From contig NC_133032.1 in the NCBI RefSeq assembly GCF_048771995.1, positions 29,351,501 through 29,415,500 of the forward strand: a DNA stretch of 64,000 nucleotides. The letters run 5' to 3'. A model generated the notes under the pieces. It made no database searches. It saw only the letters and a program-made list of their open reading frames with translations, and was not told the origin of the DNA. Shown here piece after piece: positions 37,901 through 52,900 of this stretch. The DNA comes from Taeniopygia guttata (Eukaryota > Chordata > Aves > Passeriformes > Estrildidae). A program made the translations under genes and the position numbers. The number at the start of each line of letters is the position of its first letter. Within the stretch, counting starts at the first letter, position 1.

Positions 37901-40900
37901 AAATTCAAAACATCAGATATGCTCCACATGCACAGGCCATGACTTCACACACTGATTAGCATTAGCTATTTAATTCTAAGAGAATTTTATAAACACCACA
38001 AGGTTTTAGCATGCTGTTTCAGACAATTGTGTATGTGCTTTGTTTGCTAGTTAATTACTTTTCATGTCAGCTCAGGAAAGGGAGCTTATCATTCTTCTTC
38101 ACCTTTGTGCTCATGGAAACAAATGTCAAAATGAAGTTAAGCCCTCAAACATATATTGAGTTTTGTTTTTTACAAATTCAAGAGCTCTCTAATATTTTTA
38201 ACCTGTATGAGTTTCAAGTTACAATTAATATTTCCCTTCATACTGATGTTCCATTAAAGACAGCAGTCATGCTACTGTAAAGGAGACCTAGAGTTCTGTC
38301 CTCATACTTTCAAGATTTTCTGGTTTTGCTCAAGAAGTGAAACCTAAGTAAAGCTTTACAAACCAGTGATCATTCAGTACAGGGTTGCCACTCACTCTGA
38401 AGCATTTGTATCAAAATTAACAACTCTACAACTTCAAGTGTAGAGAGTCAAAATCAAGTGTAAAAATGTGGCCAAAAGCAGTAGCAGCCTCTGTGTATAT
38501 GTGTAGAACAACCTCACACCATTCTCACCAACCTACAGCCTGTCTGATGACCAGAAAGGCAACACCACAAGGTAAGAATTTAAAACACTCTCCCAATTTG
38601 GGTGGGAATGACTCAATGGGAATAATGAACTTCCCTGCTATAGGTATTCCTGATTTTATTTTGTTGCTGTAGCAACATCTGCATGCAAAATTGAAGGTTT
38701 ACTGCAAAAAGCCCTCCAGTGTGCTTTTATTTTTACAGTACTGAAGACCTTGACCACAACTCTGGAGTCTGAGCAGTGCAGCCACATAAGGTATTTTGGC
38801 CTTGGTTCATAACAGGTCATCTATCTGTACAAATGATTATTTTGTCTTATGACAAGTCACAGCTTTATTAGTAAAGCTGTGACACAATAGAACATGAAAA
38901 TGAATTTATTACAAGGCCACTTATAAATCATTTTTGACAGGTGGTATTCTTTTACCAGTACATTTTTATTAAATAAAAAGGCTTGATATGGAAGTGTGAT
39001 TAAACACCATCCCCTGCTGTGTTGGAGTGGTAACAAGGCTTTACAGGCTTGAATTTGAGCTGTCTTCCCCACACAGCAATATAATCCAATAAGCAACACA
39101 GACACATGAAAACAACATGCTAATTAACAGAGGATTGTACAAAATATTTAAAGGAACATACCAGTGAGTGCCAAGAAAAGCCTGAAATACTGAGGCATGA
39201 CATTCTTAAAGTTAACACTGCATTTTTAAGGCTTGAGAAAGAAATACAAGGTTTACAGTCCATGGAAAAGACTTCTTAAAATACTCCCTCTGAATTCTCA
39301 GAAACATTTTCTAAGTCAGATGGTCCCAAGCTCAACTTGTGGATTTCCACATACCTCTCTCTTAAGTGAGAGACAACTTGGACACATAAATTAGAACAAA
39401 AAGCTCCTCAGCTTCACTCTTCATCTTCTGTGATTCCTGCCTTTGTTCTGGTGGTCTGCCAAGGCCCTTGGTAATTTCTCTGCAGTCTCTGACATCAGCT
39501 GTATTTACCCTCCTGTGCCTTGCAGCATTGCACCACCCCAGGTTCAGATGAAGAGATCTCATCTTCATGGCCTGGAGCTCCAGCACATGGCAGTGGGGTT
39601 TTCCTGCCACTTTTGTAAAAGGCTTCCCAATCAAACTTTGAGTTACCCACTTGCTTTGATCTTAGTCAGTGTGTTTTTCAAAATGTGATTCTACAGAAGA
39701 GCAAATTGAACCATGGCCAGATGTGAAAGTCATAAATTTTCTAGAATGCTCTTTTCAAAGCTCATAGGTTTGCCTTTCTTGCTCCTAACCTTACTTCCAG
39801 ATGCAAGCTTGCACAGCAAGCCATTAGACAGGCACTAACTGTCCTGAAGAATTAAGTTTTTCCTTCCTCTCCCTTCATAAGAAAGGGATATCACTAGCTT
39901 AGGGAACTGCTTCTATGTGCATCTACCTTCAAGCAATGCTTTGGGCTAATCTTGGCACCTAGATTCAACTGAGCAAGGAAAAGCAACACAAAAAAAAAAA
40001 AAAAAAAAAAAAAAGAACATGCTAATGTAATTAGGCCTTGACAGATGGCAATTCAAGGTTACCCACATTCAGTCAACCAGGAACTGCCAAGCACCTCCAC
40101 ATCCACTGCAAACAGCCTGTGTAACCAACTGTACTGCAAACCAAAAACTACCAACCCCAAAGTATCTCATGTTTAAACCTACTTTAAAATAGAAAATTCA
40201 CATCAACAGCCTACAACTAATTTCAAGAAGTTACTTAAGTGAAAATTGCTATCACCTGTTTTTTCCCCCTCTCAAAAATAAGAAAAATCCCTTTATTTTC
40301 CATTTGATTTTGATTCTGCTTTCTGAAATATTGAATACAGTCAGAATGAACTCTAGAAAAAGCAAGGGGAGAAGCAGCTAATAATTAGGTTAACTGCAAC
40401 ACATTAATTATTAACTAATAAGTTAATTAAATTAATTGAACACACAGCTACTACAACAACAAAATACCACAAAAAAACCTGAAACACGCTCAAAAAAACC
40501 TCCTGAAGTAGGAGGCAGTGAATTTCTCTGCAAGATTCTCATGAGAACCACTCTCTTTCATGCATCTTTAATGAACAGTATTTACTGGCAGATTTCAAAA
40601 CACTTCATAAGCAGTAAAAAATTAAAATTAACAGGTAAACTCATGTTTAAGACAGCATCTAGAAAATGCATCTAGAAAATGACCTAAAATCTCTCAGATT
40701 CCCTTCCAACACCTACCTTGCCAAACTCTAGTTTAGAGCTACAGCACAGAGAAAATCTTCCAAGCCCTAACATTTTTTTGGACTTTTTTAGGTCATGAGT
40801 AGAAAACAACCAACCTCAGAGAGTGGTCCACGAGCAAACAATGTGTTACTTATGAAATGGAAAGACTAACTTTGGCCTAATAAATAAGAAGAGAATTGGC

Positions 40901-43900
40901 TTGAAGCTACATCATTAGAGTCTCTCATCATGAAGTTCACTTCAGACACTTCTAAAAACATTCTTAAAAGCAGAAATTCTTCCTCTTATGTCTCATGAAA
41001 AAGTCAGATTCAAGACACAGCCTAAATGACTCTCTTCTTCCACATACCCATCTCTATTAGCAACTCCTATTTCAGGGCTATTTTTAGTCCACATCTGAGA
41101 GGAACCTTCTGATTTTCTCCTACATCATCTACAAACAACTGATACACCAGGAACAGGGACATCATATGCCAGGACCCCTTCATCCTTAAATTTAGGGCAG
41201 AATCACACAATCACTGTGCAACAGAAGGCAGCTAAAGAAGCTGCCCATCCAAGCTGCTCACTATAATCTCTTTGTGGGAGGCTCCAGCCTCTGCAGCAAA
41301 GCTGAAACAGACGGTGTGGCCAGCTCTTCTTGAGTCAGGAGCCAGGGAATTATGTTCTGCTGCACACTCTGCCATAAACACCCCAGTTCTAGTTGGGAAC
41401 AGTTTCTTCATCCACCTGATCTTAATTAAGACCTGTGAATAACAGCATCCTCAAAAATCACATTACGAATATCTCAGGAGAAATATCCAACACACCTAGA
41501 CCTTTTGTAACTGTATTCAATTACCTTAATGTTGTTTTGAAAATAATATTTATTACAGCCTGTACTGTGCTTCAAATCTTTGAATAAAAGAATTACTAAG
41601 GAGTATGGACTAGCACTGAGAAACATTTTTCTAAAATATTAATTTCAACCTATAGTCATCCTGGAAGGTATGTCCACCCAGAATAAAATACCTTGAATGG
41701 AAATCAGTATCTCCAAATTCCTGAAAATGTGGGTGGCAAAGATAAATTTGGCCTTTCATTGAAGACTGATCTGCTTAAAATTAATGGAATTACCACCCTG
41801 ACACTGACTCCTGCTGAGACATGTGACATTGCTCATGTATTCTACTAATCTAGTTTGTCAGTTTTCCAGAAATAAAGCTGCACTTGTTATGACAGAATGC
41901 ATTAAGTCTCAGTCACAATAAATGTGTTCCTATATTTTTCACTACTTCACAGATTCATCTTCCAAGTACTTAAACAGTTATAGCGACTATACATTTATGA
42001 TATCTCCAGGAAAACACAAAACCCTACTATTTTCAATGTTACAATCAAGACTTGAACTTCTCTTGAAGCCTGCAGAAAGCTTATTTTTCCTTATTTAATA
42101 TTGTAATGATTATTAGTTCCATATAGATAACTTTACCAAAAGTTATTCTCAAGAAAAACCCCTACCCTACCATACTGTCACTCACCTGAAGGAGATACCA
42201 TTGACCAGCTGTCTGTGTCTACAGGTCTTGGATGAGAGAGATGAAGAAGCTGGAGACAGATTGAGTGGAGCAATTAGGCTGCTGATGATTTCACTTAGTT
42301 GTGCACTCTGGGAAAAAAGTTAAAATTAAAGGTAGTCAGACTTATCCAGACTCAACAGCTCAAAGGTCCTGCGTTCTTGTTTTCCTGCTTAGGATTTCAG
42401 TCCTGTACATCATGGAATAATCATATTTAGTTTCTTCCTGTGAATAACTGTGGTGGCATGGTTTTATTTCACAATTATTATGTTCAACCCTACCAAAACC
42501 CAAATGAAATACCAGCACAACCCTGAACATTGTTTATACACTTGAAGTAGTACCCTGAATACATCAGTGACCTTAGCATTGCAACCAAAGGCCTTTAAAA
42601 GGAAAAAAGAAAGCAGAACATTTTACAGCTGATATTACAACAGCTGCAGCCAGAGCTGCTAACTGGCCATTTGACAAGCATTTCAACAGGGAAAAAAGAA
42701 AGGTCAACTGTCTATTCATTGTACATTTTGTACACTCAAAGTATTTTTGTTCTTAAAAGAATCCTCTTCATTACTTATTACAGTTTGACAAAGGTGTTTT
42801 TATAAAAGGAAGTGTAACTACTTGAGGACTATTGTAATGACAGACAGAATGGATAGGATCTTCTGATACCCTCAAAAATAGCAGCAAGAAGCAACCACCC
42901 TGCCAGCCTGTTCTCCTGCAAAAAAAACTGACTTTCAAAACTGACCCAAAACAAATGAAACAAATGTAGCCAATTTGTAAGACTAAGAATTAATCCTTCC
43001 AAAGCAATGAATTGTAGACTGACTCCAAAAATATTTCACAATGATTTTTTGTTTTAAATGTCAGACCTTAAAGGCTATTCTCACAATAAATTTAGCTTGC
43101 TTAGAGGAAACTCTGTTCTGCACACTGAACAGAAATTAAATGTATTTGAAATGGCATACTCCTTTTTTACAAAACAACCTTTTGCATTACTTTGCTGGAT
43201 TTTCTTTCAGAACTAAGAATATTTAAAACATGAATTGCTAGAGTTTATCTAGTAAATTTTCTGTATATTTTGATTTTACATTTACATTTATGCAGAAAGA
43301 GGACGAATTTATTGTTTGTTTGTTTTATTACAACTCACATATTTTCTGTTAACATTCAGGTGATCTAGTCTGGTAAAAATTTCGCATCAGAATAAAAAAT
43401 TCAGGGATGGATATTAAAGCACAGAAATAACAAATCAATTATAAAAGAACTGGGCAAATTAAACTAAGTGCCAGTAAAATAGTTAGCAGATTGATTAAAA
43501 AATCTCAGCAGAATTAATTCTGTAAGGAGTAGTCTCTATTGAATATAAGAGCATTAAAAAAATAGGCAGACTTCCAAAACACAAGGAAAAACGTACATAT
43601 AGCTATGAAAAGGACTTGAATAAAGTATTAATAAAAATTGCCAGCCTTTGTCACTTTTATTCTACATGACTTTTCTTTTGGTTCACAAGCAAAATTCCTT
43701 ATTCTTAACAAAGGAATACTTGAACAGCAGACTGAGGAATTCTGTGGGAATATCTGTAGATGTTCTTCAGGCTGCAGAATTGTTACTCTTGACACTGAAC
43801 AAGAAACTCAGACTTTCAGAGTTAAATAGAACTGATAGTCAAAAAGGAAATCAAACCCCAAGGCTTTTAGTGCTGTAAAAGGGAAGAAACCCAATGTGTT

Positions 43901-46900
43901 GTGTGAGAAGTGTTAGTCTATTTCTATGTAATTTTCAGATCATCAAAGTTCTTGGACCCCTTGGACCAAGTTTGTGGCTACCTGGGGACTGGGAAACAAA
44001 CCACTATCCCTTAAATTGTCCAAAGTCTTGCTGAAAAGTGTGTTTAATTCTCCAATCCACCACTTAAAAGAGGGGCCATTCATCACATTCTACAAATGCT
44101 CTTTGGGTTACCTTATGCAATTGCCAGCACTGAGCATAAAAATTTCCTGTTTCATTGCTTCCTCACACCTGCCTGTGGTGGATAAGATTTATCAACCAGG
44201 GGAAGCATTTTAGGAACAAGAAAGTATGATTATCAAATAAGCAAAAATGGCACAGAGATTCAGGAAGAGGCACTAGTACTTAATGCTATTACTTATACTT
44301 TTAAAAAATGTGAGTGTGACCAGGAGTTTATGTAGACCAGCAGAGCAACAAATTTATGCCCACAGTGCTTTGTTTTACACAAATTGCATAAATTCTTTCT
44401 GTAAAACAAATTTCCAGTATCTCCTTCAGCAATGTGATCCTACCACATCCTTTATGTACTTCCAGGCAAAAGAAAACCTTGTTGAATTCTACGTAGTATT
44501 TCCTGGAATCAACCATGGAAACAGCCATTTCGCACACTGCAAAGCAAAACTCCACTGACAACTATGTCTCCTCTGTACCCGGTAAGCACCTGGAATTCCT
44601 CAGCTCCAAACCAGAGTCCCACAGTGTTTGAAAAGGCAGATGAACAATTGCATTCTGCTGGAATTTTTTTTTTTTGTTTAATTTCAAGTGCAATATATCT
44701 CTGCTGTCAGCTGTTCTCTTTCATCTCACATTAAGCTTTTCCTGACACAACCTGTGGAAACTCTATACTGACCCCACTGTAAAGCAGGAGCAGGTTTGTG
44801 GATGGTTCTTAGAGGCTGTTATGTGTCTCTTTGTAGGGAAACAATGTGGTAACACAGACAAATCAGAAATAAAAGGTTAATTTGTAAACCTGCTGTACAG
44901 AGTAGTTATTTAAGCCCTTCAATTAATCACCACCCAATCCCAGGACTGCAAAATATCTTTCTGTTTGGAAGTCATCACCATGGAACCTCCTTATTTCTGA
45001 AGTCAATCACTTGGCTTCACTGCCAACTCGGATTTGTTTTACTTTACCTGTTTTTCCAGGTTTTGTAAAAGCAGAGTGGGACTGCTGGGTGACATTTCAA
45101 AGTCATGCTCCGGCAAGGAATCCTGGCTCTCAATGGCAGCTTGCGAATTCCCTGTGGCGTTTAATAAAGCCTCTTGCTCTGTCAATTGGATCTGCTTCTT
45201 CAGAATGTCTTTTGGAAATGGGAATTCTTCTAAGACCACCATCCCCTAGACAACAGCAATTGAACACAGTTGGTTGACAACAGATTAAGCCTCCTCAATA
45301 ATTTTTAAGGGGCAGTCAAACCTGGCACATTCCTGATGATTTTCGAGCACTTAGATTTTAAATATACTTCACAGCTAAAAAATGGAAATAGAGGTATTTT
45401 TTTTTTAAAAAGCTACATCAATTATGCTACTCCTTGTAACAGCAATCACTCTAGTGTTACAGCACTTCTTAAACATCTGTGCCAAAATTCAAATCAGAAA
45501 TTCATACTTATTAGAATATTAGATGATATTTTGCCTGCTGATTTAAGAGGAGGTTTTTTTTCCTAAAAAAACATCACCCTTTGATTTGAACTTGGTTTTA
45601 GTCTTTGCAGTCAACAAACCTTGCTGGAGACATTTTAATGTGCTCTATTTCTCTTATTCCTATCCATGTTCTATGCAAAACATCAAGGCTGTTATTTTTA
45701 TGTAGCAGAAATGACACAATTCTAAAAAAGTTTTGTACAATTTAATAAGTGATTTTTCAAGGTGAGCATCTTTAGAGTTTTATAATTAGAAGTAACTTTC
45801 CTAAATATTCCAGCACTGTCACTACTTTTCAAGACCATCTGCACACATGTGGTATCAGATGTGGTGTACCATCTAGAACACCACCTAATAAGATAAATAT
45901 AACTTTATATTTTAGGGAAATAACAGTTTCATAAATGGAACTAGAAAAATAATACCCCTATTGTGTTTTCCACATGACAGATTTTAACAATGGAAGTCTC
46001 TACTACAATCCTAGGTAATGTATCAGTTGGTTTAAGAACTTAAAATGTTATACAAATTAAAAGCAAAAATAACCTTGTGACAGTCAAACCCAGTCCTTAA
46101 ACAGCTCCTTGGTTTGTCATAATCTTGAGCAAATAAATTTAATACCAGAAATGGCTATCAAAACTCTGCAGGTTTTTTTTCAAAGAGAAAGGGAAAGAAC
46201 TTAAATTGCTTTTAAATACTAACTGTAACTCAAATATCAAGCAGATATTTAAAGAATGGGATCATTATAATTCTCCCTCAAGTTTGTATTTCTAATGAGA
46301 ATATTCCACTCAACCAGAGAACAAAGAAGACTGCCATAATGTGAACACAAGGGAGCCATATTTGTATTTCTTCAACCAAGACAGACTTCACCTAGGTTGT
46401 GGCTGTGGAAAACTAAGGATCCTGTAGTTTTAGCAAGACCTTTACTACTGCCTCAGCAGCAACTGGCCTTAAAACATAAAAGCAAGTCTCAAAGAGACTT
46501 CAAAGAGGAGACTACAAGAAAAAGCGAAATTGTCTTGTTCTCATTGTGCCTAACTTATTCCATAGTTTGAATTATAAATTCAAAGCTGAGATAAAGATAT
46601 TCTGTAAAAATAAACAAAGGTGCTTGAAAACTTTTAATGCCTAAAAAGGGCACAGAGATTCCGAATGTCCATCAAGTCAGTGCTAGATTTTCTGCACAGA
46701 TCATCACCTGCACTTTTCCATTTACAGCAGATGGACACAAATCCAGACCAGCAGCATATTATGGGCAGTATATTCAAGGAAATTCAAGTAGAGAACTAAT
46801 TTTTGTGTGCCACAACAGGAGGACAAGCTACCTCAACAGCTTTAAACTCCTTTAGAATTTAGAATCTTTAGCTCATTTTAGTAAAGGGATCATAGGTCAT

Positions 46901-49900
46901 GACCACAGAGAGTCTAAAAAGTCTAAAACTGAAATTCTGAGGTCAGAGGAATGGGAAGACACAAATTAAAAGTATTGACAAGAGGGACATACACAAACAC
47001 ATGCTTCCAATGGAATTTTTTTTTTTTTTTAAGTTTTAGAAACTTGTTTACCAAGCATGGAAAGAGGAAAGCAGAAAAGGAAGCGGGAAATTGACAGGGT
47101 ATATGGAATGGGAGAGATGGAATAGGCACAGAAGGAAAGAGGAAGAGTAAAGAACTAGAAGACTAATACAGACTGTGTTACAAAAAATGGGTTAAAATCA
47201 GTAGGTTTAGGCAATGACTACCTTCCTCCCCAAATGGAATTGTTTTGCAGACATACATGTTTTTTTAAATTAAAGGACTCTCAAAGATGCAGAGGTGCTA
47301 CTTCTGTGTCTGTAGAGATGGAGAAGACCCTGTAGTAGGCCTGGAAACATCCCAAAAGTTACTCATGTCCCTTCCTATTGCATCATGGTGCTCAAGGAAT
47401 GGCCTTTTGTTTGAAATTGTTGTTCCCTGGCTAAGAATCACATTTTTTTCCAGTCAAAGTACATAAAAAACACTCAAACCATTAAACAGCATACAAATTC
47501 TAATGATATTGTGTAATTCCTTTGCAACCACTAAATGAAAACAAAGAGCTCTTCTATCAGCCCACATGTCCTTCTGTAGCTGCTGCAATGGTGCATTAGA
47601 AACATGTACACAAAAAAAATCCCATCTGAAGAAAATAGGTGCCTGCCTTCATTATGGGACACAATGCCAAACACTAAATACCACTGCTGGTAAAATGGGC
47701 ATGGAGTTTCAGAAAGGAATGTCACTAAAAATCTCCACCAGGAAGATGACTTGGCTCCAAACCAACATACCACCTAAAGAAAATGAGTGACTAAAAGAAT
47801 GTTTTCCCTGTTATTTATTTCTCAATCTTCTATAGGTCATCTGACCTACAGCATCATACAGGCTGACAGCTTTTGCGTTTAGGAGTGTGCATGTATCTGG
47901 TATTTAGGACAACACCAAACCATGGACATTCCAACCCTTCAGACCCTTAAACAAAGGCTCTCCACTTCTTTGTAAAGAAAAACCTGTCTGGGGACAAGCT
48001 GGATATGAAAAGAAGGGTTCTGAGGGCAAAAAGGAGAAGCTGAAATAATTCTTCTTTATTTGTTCAGAGGGAGATGTTCTCTGAGGTGGTTTTCCTCTCC
48101 TTTTAAACTCTGTCTAACTCTCATGTGCCACTACATAAACTCTGAAGCATCTTCTTGCTCCTCTCAGTTGGGCTTATCTGACCCTACACATACCAAAGAA
48201 TCTACATAAGGCTCACTGATGAAGAGTCAAAGAGCCCTGCTCTAAAACTCCTCACTATCACACCACCTCATACAGGTTTGGCTTCTTTTAGGTCAGAATG
48301 ACCTGAGGAACCCATTAAATTGATAGCTAGATTACTAATGGTTTAGGAATGTCACTTTCCCACTGACTAGGCAGCTCAATTTAGAAAAACTAGTACATGA
48401 ATTACACACATTGGAATTTTAGTAATTATTAATCCTTGACCTGTTCAAAGTGCTCTACAAACATTAACCATCTAATCCTCAGAATAAACATGCACTGCAA
48501 ATAACAAAAAACCCACCCTGAAAGCCCACAACACAAAAACCATCCCACCTGAGATGACCATCTTGCTTCTCCTGAAGAGCGAGAAACCAGTAATAAATAC
48601 AGTAACTGTGTGCTGGGCCCCTGAAAGCCACTAACAAAATCACTATAACACATACAAAGGTAAGAGTTCCCAAATCACAGTCCTATACTGGTGCCTTTAA
48701 GGTACAACAGTTTTTAGCTCCTGATGTCTTTCCCATTAAACTCTGCAGGTGGTAGCCTGCACAGACACAAGAAGTCTAGGGCAAAAAAAACCAAGAACAG
48801 CAACAAGGAACCAAATACATAAATATTACAAGAAACACTGTCAAAAGATGATTTGAAAAGCCCATTTATGAGCTTACAGACAATACCTTGGTGGCACGTA
48901 TTTGCCTGTGAAGTTCAGTTAGTTGTTGGATTTTGTATTCTAGTTCTGAAATCTGGGCTTGAAGCCATGTCCAACGGCTGCCAATTCTAGCTCTGTCTGC
49001 AAGCCACTTCCATTCAGAAGTATAGCTGCTGTGAAGACAAAATGCTGGTTAGTCCAAAAATAAAGATAACCACATTTGCACAAGAACATTTTTGACAGCT
49101 GCTCTGCCTCATGTTGCAAGCATCTCAGTTGCTTTCAGAAGATATCTGATTATACCCATCCAGTTTCACATCAGCTTATTTCTGTAGCAACAGAACTTGT
49201 CCAAACCAGTACAGCCCATGCTCACTGGCTATTCCCACACTAAACTAGTTTTTTGTACTGGATTATAAATCTCAGAGCTTGATAAACTACCAAACTATAT
49301 CAATTAAGGCTGATTACGGATGTGTAAAGAATTCCAGTAACTCCACCAGCAAGAATCCAAACTCTCACACCATACTTCCTCCCACAAGCTTTCACAAATA
49401 TTGTTTGCTAACAACTGGAATCTAATAAAACATTGTGCAGCAATGACCACCTAGCTATCAGGTCACTGCCCCAAAAAACCCAACTAAGTAGTTTAAATTT
49501 CTTTTATTCAAACTTTTTTTATAAATATCTCTGGCAGTTTAATTTAGTCTGACTCTTACTACTATTTAAAATAGATGCTTTTTGCAATACAAAAAAATAT
49601 GCCTCCTGGTACTTGACATTGTGAACACCTTAATTTTATAATGCTAAATTCATATTTAGCAAACATTATTCAACCTCCATACTAAACAAATGAATGAGGA
49701 AACCATACCATGCAACAAACAATCTTAATATTCAATAAGTTTAAGCAACACAGAGAGGAAAATGCAGTATTTTAGTATGTAACTTCCACTACTATCCTAC
49801 CATTCACTGAGTTCATTTATTTACAGAAAGTAACTGTTTTTTTTTCCCTAGTGAACCTGTCAAGTAGTTTGCCACAGCTAACTTAAAAAACAGTAAAAAC

Positions 49901-52900
49901 AAAAATCTAACTTCTAGAGAAGTGGTTTTCCTCAAGCTATTGGAAAAATGACTGGATCTAGATCCTTGATGGCACTGTAACTTTTGCACATGCAGAACAC
50001 ATGATCTCCTGTCCCCCAGGCAATGAAGGACACTGAAGTATCACAAAAGATACAAGAAATAGCAGATGCCAAATAAACTGGCATAGGAACATAATACAAG
50101 TGTAATTGTTTTGTGCAGAATTTGTGCCAAGTAGCTCAACAACAAAGAAAGATAATACATCAGAAGATGCTAGACATGTCTTGGCATGAGTAGGGAATCA
50201 TCAAATTTGAGAATCCTAACATTTTCAAGGCTAATATTATAAAACATAATATAACTCAAAATTTCAGAACTTTCAGTCTAGTTTAGCAATCATAAAGAGT
50301 AAGGATAGACACAGTCTCTGGTAGGTCACCTCTAAAATACATAATCTCCCTTTTTAACATAAATTATCCTCCCACATAATTTATCACCAGTTTAAATGCT
50401 CTTGTACACAGAAAAAATGAACATATGAAATTATAGTGATTAAAACATCCTATTTAAATACAAACTCTATGAGGAAGCAATGTGGATTGCCATCCAAAAT
50501 AAACTCAAAAAACTCTGTAAATATATGTGATAATAAATTACCTGCATTTTACATATTCTTCTAGTAATTTTCTCCTAGGAAAAAAATGCATATGAAGTCA
50601 TCTTGTGAAAATCTATTTTTCTGTCCTCTTTTTATTTCTCTTTATCTTCCCATTATTACCAGCAAAAAGTCCAAATTAGTTATGCTTTAACCAGGTCTTC
50701 CTGACAAGAACTTCTCTGGGATTGACAGCTTTTGCATGTTTGTGCTCCTGAAAGTCATAAAATACATTTTGCTGGGAAAGGGAGGCAATCTGAATTCCAA
50801 TTTTTTAATTAAATGTGTTCTCACAAGCATGGTGGCTGGAATAGTTAAGACTTGTCTCAGGACCCTGGTCTGGCAAAAAGCTAGTCCTAAGAAAGAGCTG
50901 CACTTAATGAATCTATAAAAATCTCTTAGTGAATAATTTTAACCAAAAAAAGTTAGAGAGGTATAAAGAGGATAATGGAGAAAAACCCAAGTGGAGTATT
51001 GATGTGTTTATTTCTGCTCCTTTCTCAAAAGGCAATTGAGCAAATGAATGATGGAATTCCACAAACCAGGACGTGGTAAAAAGAAAGATGAGGTGAAGGG
51101 AAATAAATCACACAGACAGATTTACCTCCTAAACTAGATCCAACACTCTGGGGAGAAAGGTGAGCTACTCTCAAACAGACTGAGGAGGAGAGGAAAGGAA
51201 AGGAGAAGAAAAGTAAGGTGCCCTATACACAGCTGGGAAACAAGAAGCAGAATGGAAAGGGCCAGAAGCGGCCTTATGTCACCCACACTGCATGAAATCA
51301 GTGTGGCATAAGGAAATCCACAACCAGTATTGAACCACAGCTGACAGCAGAAGGAATGTTAATTGTTGTAACCTCTGTATATTACTGTCTTACACATAAA
51401 CAAGAATCCTCCACAAAGTTACATCACAAGTTATTTTTCAAAAATGGTTGCACTTCTTTTTCCACTTAGACACAGTATTTAATCTGAATCAATTACATTC
51501 AATGGTAAATATATTAAGTTCTTTTTTGCTTCATTCTAAAACACTATGAAGTATATCTTAAGGCTTTAAATTCTATTATATAATTAAAATAACAGCATTT
51601 AATTACACTGTGTAACAATGCCCTTAGGCCCCACTCTAAGGAAAGGTTTCCACTGAACTAAGCACAAACATTTTATGCTCAGGCCAAAGGAAACAATTTT
51701 AGCTTCTCTGTCTCTCCAGGCTACCCCATGCCCAGCGCCTGCTCAAAAACTTGGGCAGCTACACGGAGACATGGATTAGAGAGCTGCTCCTGGTCAATTT
51801 TAATTTTAGGGGCAGCATGACTGAAGCAAGTTTAAGCCTAGATCCCTTTCCCAGTTTTGCTGTGTTGCACACAGGATAAGAGACAGAAGCATTGCTGAAC
51901 TTTGTTTTCATCCCTGTCACTCCTATTTGTTTGATCTTGCATTATTTTTAACCATCTTTTCCTCTAAGCCTATTTCTCTACAAATCTTTCAGTAAAGCTT
52001 GTAACTCCTAAGGAAGATAAAATCACTATGAGCTATCCTCACACTCCTAAAGTGAGCTGTTCGCATACAAAGTAGTACAGTCACTCAAGTGACAAATGAT
52101 AACCTATTCCTGCAACAATAAAAATCCAAACCAGCCCTGAAACAAACCCCAAACCTGGGTAAATCTCTTCCTGCTAGACAGTAAAGCTTAACATTCAGTA
52201 AAGGAAGTTGTTTCAAGGTGGCTTCAGAGAAGAAAAAAAAAACCAGAAAAAAAACAAGTACAGTTACAAAAATAACATGTCACTGGAGGAGGAAGTCAGA
52301 AGCAGGTGCTAAAGTAGAAGCTCCTGCTCTGGTTTTCTGTTGGGAATGAGACAAGAAAAAAGGTTTCTGTCTGTCCCACTTCCTGTGTGCTCCCTTTGCA
52401 AAGTATCTTTACTTGGTTTCTGTGCTTTTGACTCTAAGATCATACATCCTCAACAGGAATTCCAAAATCTTTCTTCTGCTAGCAACTCAGTACAAACCAT
52501 GTTACACTGGTAAAGTTTCTCATGTTCAGTACTGTAGAACAGTGGAATATTAAATTTGCATATAAACTTACTGCTCTTGCAATGACTCTAAATCTGCAAA
52601 TGACCTCCTACACTCATCCAGGACTATTAGAATTGGAAAAGAACACAGCAATACTGATTTTGTATCAGTAAAACACCTCGTTTAAATTGCCCTAAGAAAA
52701 CGTGCTGGAATTGCATCAGAGGCAACTTGCTTCCATGCCAAATACCTGCCTGCATTTCTATCTTGGTTCGACTGCAAGTCAATCCTGCACAACTTACAAG
52801 AGGAGGAAAGAAAAGAAATGCAGCAGAACAAACAAGGCACAACGAGCACAAAGACAAATGCAAACAAAGTATGATGGAAAATATAGCTGGGAGCAGACAT

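Noticed and set aside
41200-41480. Possible second CR1 fragment, from AGAATCACACAATCAC
   Set aside because: The short opening resembles the CR1 terminal repeat, but the following sequence does not contain the expected CR1 blocks in either orientation.
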